Shown here: positions 1 to 11,561 of the stretch, in pieces | Layout: each line of letters begins with the position of its first letter | Numbering within the stretch: position 1 is the stretch's first letter | NCBI GenBank assembly: GCA_034401135.1 | Contig: JAWZSP010000005.1 | Span: forward strand, 4,402,001 to 4,466,000 | Source: Volutella citrinella | Lineage: Eukaryota > Ascomycota > Sordariomycetes > Hypocreales > Nectriaceae | Direction: 5' to 3' | DNA: 64,000 bases | The notes under the pieces: model-generated | Seen by the model: only the letters and a program-made list of their open reading frames with translations | The model's database searches: none | What the model was told of the DNA's origin: nothing | Position numbers and translations under genes: made by a program

Positions 1-93
1 CTTGTTCCTTTTCCACCCTCCGCAGCCGGAAGGACATGACGCATCCAGACCAATAATCCTCGCCGTTAAAAAAGCCCACTTACAAGCGTAAGT

Positions 94-662
94 CTAGTTT
101 TGGCCATCATCTCGCTCTTGAATGTCACCAAGCTCTTCATCTGCCTGGTTTATGCGTTTGCGAGGCCAAGTCGAGATGCACTCGTCGCTGTAGATCGGAT
201 CGCCACCTCGCGCAGCCACGACAAAGTCACGGACGGCGTGCTTGAATGATTTGACATCAATCTTCCGGGGAATCTCTATCCAAACGTCCTGCTTCCAGTG
301 CGGGATGTTGATGAGATAGCGAACAGGGAAGGGCACTTCATCGTTGTGGTCGGCTGTGTATTGGTCCAGCAGCACGTCTTGCCAGGCCCGGTTGAGGTTG
401 CGGGTTGTCATCGGGAGCGGCTGATTGAGGCGTTGAATTGTTCTAAAAAGACTGAATAGAGTCAAGTTCATTTCCTCCAGCGTGGAACTAAATATTGGGG
501 TTGACAATTTGATGGCGTAATGTCACGAGCGTTGCTGGTGATCATCATTCGACGTGGTGGTGATGAGACTTACCATGAGTACGGCATTCCATCGGTAGTC
601 TCATCGGTGTTGGTATCGCATTGGCAGCATGGCAGAATGGTAGCATTGGCATCTGGCATCAT
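94..662 (-). CDS. small hypothetical protein, two exons, about 160 aa
   Basis: I do not recognise a family. The 3' exon (487 to 94) reads as a hydrophilic protein with a Trp/Pro-rich middle (FPVRYLINIPHWKQDVWIEI) and an acidic tail. A one-exon model starting at 507 gives 137 residues. I prefer a two-exon model: exon 1 is 662-574, the intron is 573-488 with a consensus GTAAGT donor and a TTTAG acceptor, and the phases match, giving 160 residues that begin MMPDANATILPCCQC. No signal peptide or membrane segment is evident. It lies in tandem with, and downstream of, the glycerol-3-phosphate dehydrogenase gene. A further 5' exon cannot be excluded. Confidence 0.45.
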
Positions 663-939
663 TGAAGCTACAACGAGTCAAGAACAAAGAGTACATACGC
701 ATGCACGCCAAAAGTGAACCAGGCAACTGGAGAATCACACGTGGTATAAAACCGCCCATCAAATGCCTTTGCAACCGCTATCATGTCCCAGATCCCGCCT
801 CTTTGAGGATGGTATTGTCCCTTGCCGCCATTGACCCTCTTCGCCGTTGCCCGACGTCGCGCCTGGTGCCAGCGATGCACACCAACGCCGCAGTGATGTC
901 TTCCAATCACTATGCGGCAGCTCCTGCGCAGAATCGCAT

Positions 940-2357
940 TCAACAGTCCTGCACCAGCTCGGGAATGTCGTCGACCTTCTTCTTCCCGTGAAGGATGTTG
1001 TAGACGGCCGTGAAGAGCGGGTACTCGGCCTCGAGTCCCCGCGCCTTGAGGAAACTGTTGACCTCCTCGGCCGTGGTGGTACCCTGGATCTTCTGGCCGT
1101 TGAGCTCCTGCTTCTCAACCTCCTGGACCGAGATGCCCTTCTGGACCGAGATCTTGGCGCACCGGAAGTTTCGGCCGCCTGAGCACGACGTGATGAGATC
1201 GGCCACACCGGCCGACGACTCGGTAAAGGTGGCCGTGTGCACCGTCTCGCCAAAGAACTCCTTGCCGAACTTGACCATCTCCATGAGTCCGATGCGCATA
1301 ATGGCGGCCTTGGCGTTGTCACCCCACCCGCGGCCGTCGACAAAGCCAGCTGCCAGTGCGACGACGTTCTTAAGGGCGCCGCTCAGGGACACGCCTGCAA
1401 CGTCGGACACCATCTGAACATGGAAGTAGGGGCGGTGGAACAGGGTGCGGAAGCAGTCTTGGTCCAGCGGCGGGTACTCGGCGGGGACGGGGGTGAGCTT
1501 GGTTTTGGAGGTGCGGCCGCGCACGTCCTTCTGCTCGGTGGGCAGGCTGACGGTGATGGGGGGGACGCCGGAGCCGGGCGAGGGGGCCCTGCTGTTGTCG
1601 ATGGCAGGCGGGTCGTAGGCGATGGTGGTCTCAGACCACTTCTCCTCGGCAATCTCGCGGGCGAGGTTGGCGCCGCTAAGGGCGCCGCAGTAGATGCCGA
1701 GGCCGTCGCCAATCCACTCGCTGAAGAGGCTGATGCCCTCGTCCGAGACGTTGACGCCCTTGATGCAGCTGATACCGCGGGCAAAGGGCAGGACATGACC
1801 GTCAATTTGCTTACAGACGTTGGCGATGAACTGGTGCGGCAGGTTGAAGATGAGAATGGTGGAATCGCGGACGGCGTCGTGGATGGAGGGGTTGGCGATG
1901 ATGTTGTGGGGCAAGGGGATGCCGGGCAGGTACTTGACGTTCTCGTGGTGCTTGTTGATGACCTCGGTCAGGTTCTGGGGCTTGTCGCCGATGGCCTCGT
2001 CGTAGTACTTGGAATCCTTGCCAATCGTCACCTGTTCCTCAAACACCCACATCTGGATGTCCTTCTCGAAGAGCTCCTGGTTGGCCGCCGTGTTTTCGGC
2101 CAGGATCTTGGCAATGGTCGAGCCCCTGTCTCGAGGCGTCAGTTTTTTCTGATGCGTGCTGTAAAGGCTCAAGTGCGGGATTACCAGTTTCCGGATCCCA
2201 CAATGGTCACCTTGTGTTTCTTGTCAGCGCCACCGAGATTCGTCATGTTTGCGTTGTTGGCGGGGTAGACTGCGGGAGCTGTGGAGTAGGGCGCAATGGA
2301 GGACCGAAGGGTGAGTCTGTTGAGGAGGGCGAATCTGGCGGCCAGGGACCGGAACAT
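940..2357 (-). CDS. GPD1: glycerol-3-phosphate dehydrogenase [NAD+]
   Basis: Reduces dihydroxyacetone phosphate to glycerol-3-phosphate with NADH, supplying glycerol for osmotic balance and a backbone for lipids. Exon 1 is 2357-2185 and exon 2 is 2125-940. The 59-nt intron (2184-2126) splits the Rossmann motif [15 protein letters not shown]. Further family signatures follow: [62 protein letters not shown] (with the conserved Lys), and the C-terminal block around [12 protein letters not shown] Pro/Ser-rich insertion after [10 protein letters not shown] is usual in filamentous fungi. The full model is 452 aa. It begins with an Arg/Ser/Ala-rich presequence ([20 protein letters not shown]) that looks mitochondrial. 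An internal ATG at 2246 ([11 protein letters not shown]) would give a 415-residue cytosolic form close to the usual family start. Confidence 0.93.
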
Positions 2358-4041
2358 GGACTGGACAGGCGGGACGGGGAGGGGAGGGGAGGGCAAGTCG
2401 AGGCGAGGCGAGGTGAGGCGATGGCGAGGACCTTATACGGAAAGCTATAGCTGCAGCTCCTGCTTGTTGTTGAATCCTGGGAAGAGCGTCAATGACGCCG
2501 GCAGAAAGCGGGGCACAGACACCGCTTGCCTTATCTGTACAAGCGTCCCACCAAAAGCCGTGTCGGCGGTCGGCAACGCCGTCTGCCGATCAGGGCCAAT
2601 GCACAATGACAAGGGCCCTGGGGGCTTTCACATGCTGCGGGATGCATCTTCAGCGCCGTAAAGCAGCTGGACCCTGTGTCTGCCTTGGCTCGCCAATATA
2701 CGGACAGACCACAAACACCATTGCCTCCGGGCGGCCCGATTGCCATTGGCGAATGCCTGCTTCTCCTCGTACGTAACACATGCCGCCACATCCCGATCTG
2801 GTACCTGGCATCTCAGCTCTCGCGAACGAAAGGATGGATGGAGAGCATCTTGTGTCTGTCGCGTGACGTACGGTGCATTCGCCCGCCGCACCACCACTAA
2901 CCTCGAATCGAGGTGATGCTCCTCTCGGCCGTGTGCATGCTCAGCTACACTGTCTCCAGTGCCCTTTGGCCGCCCGCTGAAACATTCTCCTCCCTTAGGC
3001 TACTCAACAAGACTGCGGCGTGTCGTCGCTGCAGCACCCCAACCAATTGCCAGTTGTGGTATACGGTTGGCGCCAGTACTTACTGGAGGTCGATGCCGTG
3101 GATGATGGACCGACAACCCGATGCCTAGCCGGCCTGATCATAGTGCCATGCCATTCTCATGTCCCGTCCAAGCGCCAAATGCATGACACTATCCCGGCTC
3201 GCCATGTGCTGCCAATAGCTTCAGGGTAGCCGGACACATTCGCAAACGGCAATTGGCCACTGCATTCCTTGTCTGCCTGGCCAGTTGACGGGGCTATTTC
3301 CCCTCTCTCTGTCAAGCAGCCTCGGCTCTCGCAAGCCCTCAATGTGGCGGGGCGTTTGCAGGGGGATGGAGGGGCCAATTGTTGGACGGTGTAATGCAAT
3401 CATCAGGTCGATGGTGACTCCTTATTATCCGCCAGCCGACCGCTTGTAGTTACTAAATTACTGCACTGGTAGCCGCAACGTAAGTACTACACTACCATTC
3501 TAGATAACAAGCTACTATGCTATTTCAATTAGCGGGAAGGCCCTTGGGGTGACGAGTTGTCGCCTGAGAACGACCATCATGGCACAACCCGCCGCTAATA
3601 GCGTGCCGCCCAGTGATTTGAATTGGTGGGCTTCAGAGTGGCGGGCGTGGCGGGACGGTTTGGTCGGAACATCGTTGCGCCGGCACCCCGTCACCCACCT
3701 GCCCTTGGTAATAAAATTAGCGTGGTGCACAGGCGGTGTGAGAATTTTGTCGGTCAACGAGGGCAGAATCGAGAGCCATCACCAAACCCCACGAACCGCT
3801 GGATACTGCCAGCGACTGCGACTGCGACTGACCGCCTGCCGCGACGCGGGCCTCGTCGACTCTGGGATCGGTATCTGGATCCGGACTTGGACGTGACGCT
3901 CTCCTGAAGACCTCTGGCCGTCCGAGTCGAGGGCAAAGGCAGAGGCACCGGGCCAGCCGACGCGTGCCATATCATCGCCCACCACTCCCACTCCCGCTCC
4001 CACTCGCCGTGACCGCCGCCAGAGTGGCATAATTGCCCGCC
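2358..4041. other. divergent intergenic region between GPD1 and a transcription factor gene
   Basis: About 1.7 kb separates two divergently transcribed genes and presumably carries both promoters. A short AT-rich stretch lies near 3420-3540. The small reading frames here show no recognisable protein features. I see no RNA gene or repeat. Confidence 0.5.
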
Positions 4042-6418
4042 ATGGGCCGCAAGCCCAACCCTCTCATCCTCGAGTACTTCGTCCGCGGCCCCAAGCTCAA
4101 CGACAACAGCAACCGCTATCCTCACACGTGCAAGCAATGCGGCGAGAACTTCCCCAAGGGCCGCATCGACAGCCTGACAACGCACATCACCAAGAAGTGC
4201 CCCGCCATCTCCGAGTCGGATCGAATGCGAGCCTGCCTCGAGCTGCACGGCATCACCAATGCTACCGCCGCCCGCGCCGTCTCTGCTTCATCCACTGCAC
4301 TCGCCCCTGCTCCCGCGCCCGTCCCTCTCTTTGCAAGCGCCTCTCCTGCTGCTGCTGCTGCAGCCGCTGCCGCTGCCGCTGCCTCTGCCCGCTCTCCAAC
4401 CACCAACGGCCAGCCCAACGGAGATTCCCAGACCGCCGACGCCCATAACCTACCCCAGGGATGGAGTGCCCTCGAGACTCTGGCCGAGGCATCTCGACAG
4501 GTCGATCTCAACGAGAACAACCGTGGCGGCCAAGGCCAAGCACAAACCCTCGCGGGCTCGGACCCCGCCAACCCCACCAACGGCCAACACTCTGCGGAAC
4601 GCTTTGAACTCCAAGAGCAGTTCACCCTAGAGAACCCTCCAGTGAGCTACGAGAACCGTATGCAACATCGGGGTAAGGACGTGTGTTCGTCGACCTCATG
4701 TCTTGTCCTGCTAACTTCTCCTACACAGGCTCCGTCCAACCTTCTCTTCCCGGCACCGAACTCTCCCCCGAAGAGCGATTACAGGCGCTGCTACCCGTCA
4801 ATTCGCCCCCCCCCGATGCCACAAACATTTCCGTAGCCGTTGCCGCTGCCGCCCGACTCAATCCATCCCTCTTGGATCCCCAGCTCGTCCAAGACAGCTC
4901 CGCTTCGACTTCACCGCCCCCTCAGCCAGTTGCCGAACTTCCTGAGCAGACCCCGATAGATAGCTCGCCCAGTTCTGCCACCGCCCCTGATGGAAATATG
5001 TCCCAGCCATGGGGGGAGATGACATACCTCGCTGCTGCGACCACGGCTGTCCCTCTCGTCACCGAGCACTCCCCTCTTCCGATCCAGATGAGCCGTGGAG
5101 GCATCCGCATGGACACTGGGGATGGGTCCCTCAACGGGCGACCACGCCACTCACGGTCCCGATTTACAGCAGCCAGGCGAAAGGAGGTGCAAGAGGTCCG
5201 CAAGATTGGTGCGTGCATACGCTGTCGAATCCTGCGAAAGAACTGCGGAAAAGGTACTCCCTGCGACACTTGCCGCAAGGTCTTGGCTCCCCGAGTGTGG
5301 AGGACCGGTTGTGTGCGTACCAGGTTGCACGAGCAGCTCGACCTTTACTCTGCTGGCGTGCAGGTTGTCTTGTCGCAAAACCGCATCAACCTGCTCAAGG
5401 GCCAGATCCAGATGGCCAACAACGGCACAGTCGTCGAGGTCTCCCATTTCCCCGAGCACGGCAAGTCAATCGTCTTTGAGGCTTTGGTCGCCGTCCTAGA
5501 ACCAACCGAATCACACGTCTCAGGGCGAGGTGGCAAAGACCCGTTCCAGCCCGTCGTCATGATTGACCAGGATGCCGAGGACATCCCTGGCAAGGTCGAG
5601 ACGTACATGCGAGATATCTTTCACCTGTTCATCGAGCGCGAGCCGTCAAAATTTATGAGGAGCACGCTCGAGATTGCCATCCACCAGCTCTCGGAAGAAG
5701 AGGACGACCTGCTCCGAAAGGCACTCGAGTTGTGGGGACTGACTGAGAGCATCGATCGGGAGAGACAGTGGCACATCATCGAGAAGCCCATTGGCGAGGA
5801 CGAGGAACCGCGACGCATCCGGGAGGTGCAGAGCGATAACAACGCCGACATCTACACCATGATCTGCATGCAGCTCAACGCTGCCGCGGAGCGCAAGGCA
5901 AACACCACATCCAAGGCGCTTCTCAGCGGCATGCACCGCGTCCTCCAGGACAGCAAGGTCAAGATCAGCTTCAAGATGTTCCTGACGGCCGTCATCTTCC
6001 TCAACTGCGTCGAGAAGTCGACCTGGGCCTTTAAGGCGTGGGAGCAGGACCATCTGCGCCCGGGCTGGCCGCTGGAGCGCGACCCCAGCGTCTTTACGCA
6101 GCAAGGCGGGAACCTCGCCGGCCTGCTCAAGATGCTGCTCGCCATCCGCAAGGCCCTGCCCCAGACGATGCGGGATCCCGCCGGCAAGCTAGCCACGACG
6201 GAGCAGGACCCCCTGGTGGTCAACTACTTCCAGAGCCTGGACCTCGACTGTAAGTTTTTTTGCCTGGCTGGTTGTTCTTGGGCCGTAGTATGCTAACACC
6301 TTGACCAGACGATACCACTCAGGCGCGCCAGGAAGGCTCTCAGTTCTCGCCCGCAGACTCTCGCTCTCTCGAGCTGATGTTCTGCTCCCATCTCCTCCTC
6401 CCGAATGGTCCCAACTAG
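4042..6418 (+). CDS. putative transcription factor with BED/C2H2-like finger and Zn2Cys6-like cluster
   Basis: Probably a nuclear DNA-binding regulator of 753 aa. Exons are 4042-4672, 4729-6249 and 6309-6418; introns are 56 and 59 nt with matching phases. Residues 30-53 form C-x2-C-x14-H-x4-C (CKQCGENFPKG...THITKKC), resembling a BED or degenerate C2H2 finger. A poly-Ala run follows near residue 110. Residues 373-405 form C-x2-C-x6-C-x5-C-x2-C-x12-C after a basic stretch (RRKEVQEVRKIGACIRCRIL). This is Gal4-like, but the last loop has 12 residues instead of the usual 6-9. The rest is helical and acidic, ending LMFCSHLLLPNGPN. An ATG at 4033, three codons upstream, is equally possible. The target genes are unknown. 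Confidence 0.8.
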
Positions 6419-7031
6419 TCGCTAGGGACCCTGACCGAGGTTCCCCGCCGACACTTCGACGACCACTTTAATGCGTTATGATCAGACGAAATCATTCTGT
6501 CACCGAGTTTTCTGCAAAGCAACTTTTATTACAAATATACCACGAGCACATGTACGATTAGGGCGTTCCGCGGCGATGCTTTCCCCGGCCAGCCGGAGGA
6601 GGATTCCGTATGGCGGAAAAGAAAAGTACTGTTTTTCACTTTTTTTGTGTTTCTTCAACTCTCCGCAGAGGACCGGAGACTAATCTTGTTCTCACCTTCT
6701 GCTCAAAAAATGAAAATGAAGGGAGTGGACTTTACGGGGGGTTTCGGCGTTGGGATATATAGAGTGGTGGTACAAAGATACCTCATGGTCTGTCTGGACC
6801 TGGAAAAGGAAAAAAAGGAAATGAATGGATCGTGATGCGACACCCGTCACAAGGCGCGATGTAATAGTTTTGTAATGCCTCTGATCGTGGGCAACAGAAC
6901 AACTCGAGTGTGTTTTCTTCTTCGCTATATCGCTTCGTCTCAACGTGCATGCCACATGTATCAACGTCTAGTCTCCCTCAATCGCATAACAGCTCCCTTT
7001 CCTCCACCCTTAGATCTGTCCATGACGCCGC
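6419..7031. other. convergent 3' intergenic region
   Basis: Lies between two gene ends that face each other (transcription factor and Sec5), so it should hold both 3' UTRs. It is AT-richer than its flanks with A/T runs. No gene recognised. Confidence 0.5.
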
Positions 7032-10000
7032 TCAAGGGGACGTTAGGCCGCTGTTTGTGCGGCTCGCCGTCTGTCCCGGCCGCCGGGGCTTCTTGAAGCA
7101 GGCGAACTCGTTCTTGCTGGCCTCCCTAAGGCGCTTGAGCACGCTGCGCATCTCGGGCAGCTCGCTCTGCAGGCGGGCGCGGGCCTCATTGTCGGTGCGG
7201 CCGTCGAGCTCCTGGTAGATCTGGCCCTGGACCTCGGTGGCGCGGTCCGTCGTGTAGTGGCTGAGCGTCTGGGCGACGAACTCGACGTCGAGCGTCGCCT
7301 GCGTGAGCGCCTCGAGCGAGTACCGTGGGCGTCGCCGGAACGCCTCGAGCAGGTGTGTCGATAGCTGCTCCAGCAGGAACGAGAGCACCTGCGACGTCAG
7401 GTTGGGCGCCGTCGTCGACACCTGCGAGTGCACCAGCACCAGCGTCAGCAACGCCTCGTAGATGTACGGCCGTGCTGTCGTTGCTCGCTCGCCCACCGGG
7501 GGCTCCCAGCCGGGCGACGCGAGGCCGGTGCGGATGACCTCGCCGAGCGTCTCGATGGACTGCTTGGTGTACGACTGGAACAGCCGCGCGTCGATCTGGC
7601 CCAGCACGTCGCGGATCGTCTTGGTCTCGTCAGTCAGCTTGACAGAGAAGGCGTTCTCGAACTGCGAGTTGAGGCTCGGCACGACCTGCGACCGCAGCGC
7701 TTGGAGGTTGCTCAGCGTCATGAGCATCCTGATGTTCTGGGGAGTGTCAGCAGCTTCCATGTCAACGCGACCTACGTGGGCGCAACTTACTCTATCGCCG
7801 GCATCCAATGTTCCGTGGCCGTTGATTGCGGGCGTGGCCGCCACGGCAAGCGTCAGGTCCTGCTCAATCGACCATTCATCGTCCGTCTTCTTGATGGACC
7901 GCTCGGCGTTTTCAACCATTCCGCTCAACGCCTTGTACAGCGTGCTGACATACTGGCTCCGGACCATCTGCAGCAGCTTGGGCGGCGGCGGCAGCACGAT
8001 CTCGCCGGCGTTGGGCTTGGACATGGCGTCGGAGATGTACAGGATCTTCTGCATGCCCGAGAGGAGGGTGCCCTCAAAGGCTGCGAAGCTCGCCGGCATC
8101 CGTGTGACGTCGCCCAGCTCAACGGACCGCTGCCAGTCCTCGACATACTTAATGTTTTCGGCGTCGCGGTTCCAGGCCGCGCATAGCGCCGTGATGCAGC
8201 GCTCGCGCGAGGCCCCTACGAGTGTCTTGAGCCGCTCCACGACCTGGCCGTTTGCTGAGACAGGTCCGATGCTGGCCATGTCCGACGCGCCCGATCCGAC
8301 GAGGGCCAGCATCTTGGCGAGGTAGTGGACGCCGCTCAGCGAGTTGGACCACGGCGGCCAGAAGGCGAGCTTCTCCCAGACCTCGCCCCTCTTTGGGGAC
8401 GGCGGTGGCAGGTTGTTGGGGTCAAAGTTGAAGCGCGGGTCTCGCATCGTCGTCGGCGTAAAGGACCCCGACAGCGGCGTGGCAGGAGTCGCCGGCTGGG
8501 GCGAGTTGGGCGTCAGCGGCGTGGGCGAGAAGAGCAGCGAGACGTCCTCGGGCGGCATGTCGGTGAAGAAGGCAAAGACATGCTCTCGCGTCATCTCGAC
8601 TAGCTCTGCGGCTCCCTTTTGTAGCTCGGTGATGTTTTGCTGGGTTAATTGGTGATGGACCTTGGACTCGCCGTTGTAGCCCGCAGGCATGTTTGCCTGT
8701 GTCCTGCCAGAGATGAAGCCATCGACGGTCTGCCAGAACTCCATAATCTCGCCCAGGATGCCTTGGGATGAAAGCAGGTTGGATAGGAAGGCGTGCATCT
8801 TTTCCCACAACTCGACAACGTCTGGCGAGTCGCTGGACAGAGGCCTGCCCTCGACGACTGGCCGTCCCAGGGACCGGAGGTGTGTCGCAATAGTGTGAGG
8901 GTCAGGCTTGTCCCCGCTCGCCAGCCGTCGGCGGAGAATCTCAATTTCCACCTTGCAGTGGTCCGCCGTGGCCTGGAGCTTCCCTTTGAGAAAGTCGTAG
9001 CGGCTTAGCAGCCAGACCCAGATGGGGTTGTCCTCAGAGCCAAGCTCCAGCAAGAGGGTGATGTGCTCGATGTGCTGGTCTTGGCCGCCGCCTTCAGTCT
9101 TGGACGTGTTGTGCACAGTCACCAGCCTCTTCCAGATTTCCCGCTTGAACGCCCGGATCTGCTGGTCGACGTCGTGCCACATGCGTCCCGCGATCAGCAG
9201 TTGGTAGAGCTGCGGCTCGGTTGGAGTCTCGCCCTTGAGCTCCAGCGACAAGATTCGGCCTTCATCGGCAATCTTGCGGGCCTTGTTGTACTCCTCGACC
9301 AGCGATTCGTAGTCCTTCCTCTTGATGCTTTCGGCGATGGCTGCGCTGAGTTCAACGTAGTCCTTGAAGCGCGTGAGGTGGTTCGACACCGTCTTCAAGT
9401 GCTGTTCCTTTTCACGTCCTCCGAGGGCAGGGCCCCAGACGTCCTCGGCCTTTGCAGAAACATCCAGCAGCGGGGCCTTGATGCCGAGCACGCCGTATTC
9501 GCTCTCCTTGACAAGGGCATTCTTCTTGCGGGTGTCGGAGGTGGGAGAGACGAGGGGGTTGTTCAGGCCCATGCCGCCACCGATGCTGATGCTGTTGCGG
9601 AAGCTGCCGCGACTGGCTTGGCGGGAGTGGCTGCGAGGGCGGTTCTGGGGAGGGGGCTCGACGCCGCGGTACTTCATTTCTTTATACACATTGTCGATGG
9701 TCGCCTTTGCCTTGACGAATCGTTCAAAGTTGGACTCGACGAGGACTTTGAGGGAGGCTGATTTCTGGTCGATGGACTGCGACAGCACGTCGAGGCCGTG
9801 GAGGAGGCTGCGGGTGTCGGCGTTGGAGTGCATCTGCGAGAGGAACAAGGCCGGGGTGAAGGTTGTCGAGGAGAGGAGAAACTTGTTTCCTATCCGTCAT
9901 CCAGTTAGCAATGCCTCACTCCTTCTCGTCATGGGGGCAACGGGTCGGCGGCTACGTACGGAGGCGCTGGTCATCCTGGACGGGAAGACCCATGTGCTTC

Positions 10001-10281
10001 AGAGTGCGCACGACGCTATCGGTGGTGCCCAGAGGGTCGCCCTCGTCCTTCTGGACTAGGTTGCTGACGCCGCCTTTGCCTCCCTCTAGGCCGGGGACGA
10101 TACTGTTACGGGTGCTCACAGCTCGCTCGAGCGCCTGGTATCTCGACTTTCTGCGCTTCAAGCTCATGCGGACATTCTCCTCGTCATCCGAGCCCTCGAT
10201 GTCCTTCTCGGCAGGCCATTCTGTCGGGTAAGGATCTGGGATGCCGTAGAAGTCGAGGATGGTGCGGTCATAGTCGGCCAT
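7032..10281 (-). CDS. sec5: exocyst complex component Sec5
   Basis: Subunit of the octameric exocyst that tethers secretory vesicles to the plasma membrane at sites of polar growth. Exons are 10281-9960, 9889-7791 and 7736-7032; introns are 70 and 54 nt. The product is 1,041 aa, near the usual fungal Sec5 length. The N-terminus (ILDFYGIPDPYPTEWP, then an acidic stretch) and the coiled-coil start of the Sec5 domain (SLLHGLDVLSQSIDQKSASL, VLVESNFERFVKAKATIDNV) are characteristic. The long helical remainder fits the CATCHR-like rod of exocyst subunits. The 54-nt intron at 7790-7737 has no in-frame stop, so retention would insert 18 residues after GHGTLDAGDR. Confidence 0.88.
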
Positions 10282-11561
10282 GATGGGAACGGGGGCGGGA
10301 GCGGTCGACGGTGGGCGGACAGTTGTAGTAGTGGATGGTGATGGTGGGATGGACGAGCAGGATCACAAGAGCGCGCGCATGCTTCCCGCAATGGGGATGC
10401 CGCTGGGGGGATGGAGCTGCGAATGGGCGGTGTCAGTTGCTTAGCCCAGAGCAGACAGCTCGGTGTTGACGCGTTGGGGAGAGCTCTGTGGTGGGATGCC
10501 GTGCTTCATGCGACGTTGTGACTTGGGAGCTCCAGCATTCCCCAGGTGTGGCTGGAAGGGAGGCGGAGTTGGAGTGGTGTGGCGCAGTGATCGTTGAGCT
10601 TGTGGCTGGTGTCAAGGCGGCAGTTCCTTCTCCTCCTTTCTCAAGGCGCTGAAGCGGCTGTGGCTGGTGTCCGTCCGCACTCACTCTGTACCTTACAGTC
10701 GCCACCATGCTGAACTTTGAGTTCTCCCCGCCAAAACGTGCATGAACGGCTTTCTTTACCACGGGCATTGACCGCCTAACGCGACGACACATAATGATGA
10801 TGCAGCAGTAGCAGTAGAGGCAACATTGGTCAATTTCCATCATGTCCACTGGAACAAACCCCAGCCTGGCTTTTGCCTGCCCCATCCCACTCCTAAAACT
10901 ACAGTACACAAGCTGCTCCCCTCCCAGGCCAGTCATCAGCCCGGGAAACGAGCAGCCACATGAAAGCGAAACCAAGAAACAATCCCCGTCGCAAATGGAT
11001 ATCTTTGACTGCCCCGTCCCGTCTCCAACAACTTACCTAGCCTGACCCAACCAACCCTTCACAGCAGTGCCTAGAACAGACATTGCATTGCGCAATGCGA
11101 GTATGTTTGTGTTTGTGTGTTTTGTGTGAATGTTTGTGTGTCCGCCAGGAATAAAACAAAACAACTACCAAGTAAAAAAAAAAGACAACAGGGGATAGAG
11201 AGAGGAGGGGGGACAATTAAAAAAAAACTCCGAAAATTGCCGTTCGTTCCAAATGTCAGGCCGTCCTGGCTGTTACCAGGGGCGAGTTTTTGCCAATGTT
11301 TCCTCGAAAGGGATAAAAAGAATAACAAACATCAAGCGTCGTTGCGCCGGAAAATGGGACATGTTCCGTTTGCCCTGCCTACACCTGGAAACCCGTCTCG
11401 TCGCATTACCTCGTGATTCGATTAGTAGCATAAGAGAGAAAAGGATTGAGGGAGAGTGGCCTCGGCTTCATTGCGAGGTAAGTGATCGATTCGCAGGATC
11501 ACGTCGCAGTACCGAGTACACGATCTGGCCTCAACGGATGGCAAAGTTTTGGGAGAGGTCT
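10282..11561. other. intergenic region: sec5 promoter and F-box gene 3' region
   Basis: About 1.3 kb containing the 5' region of sec5 and the 3' region of the F-box gene. A GT-rich simple-sequence tract lies near 11098-11145, with A-rich runs at 11170-11230. No conserved reading frame recognised. Confidence 0.5.

Noticed and set aside
11098..11145. GT-rich tract as a regulatory array
   Set aside because: Low-complexity sequence with no clear unit; no evidence for function beyond simple repeat.
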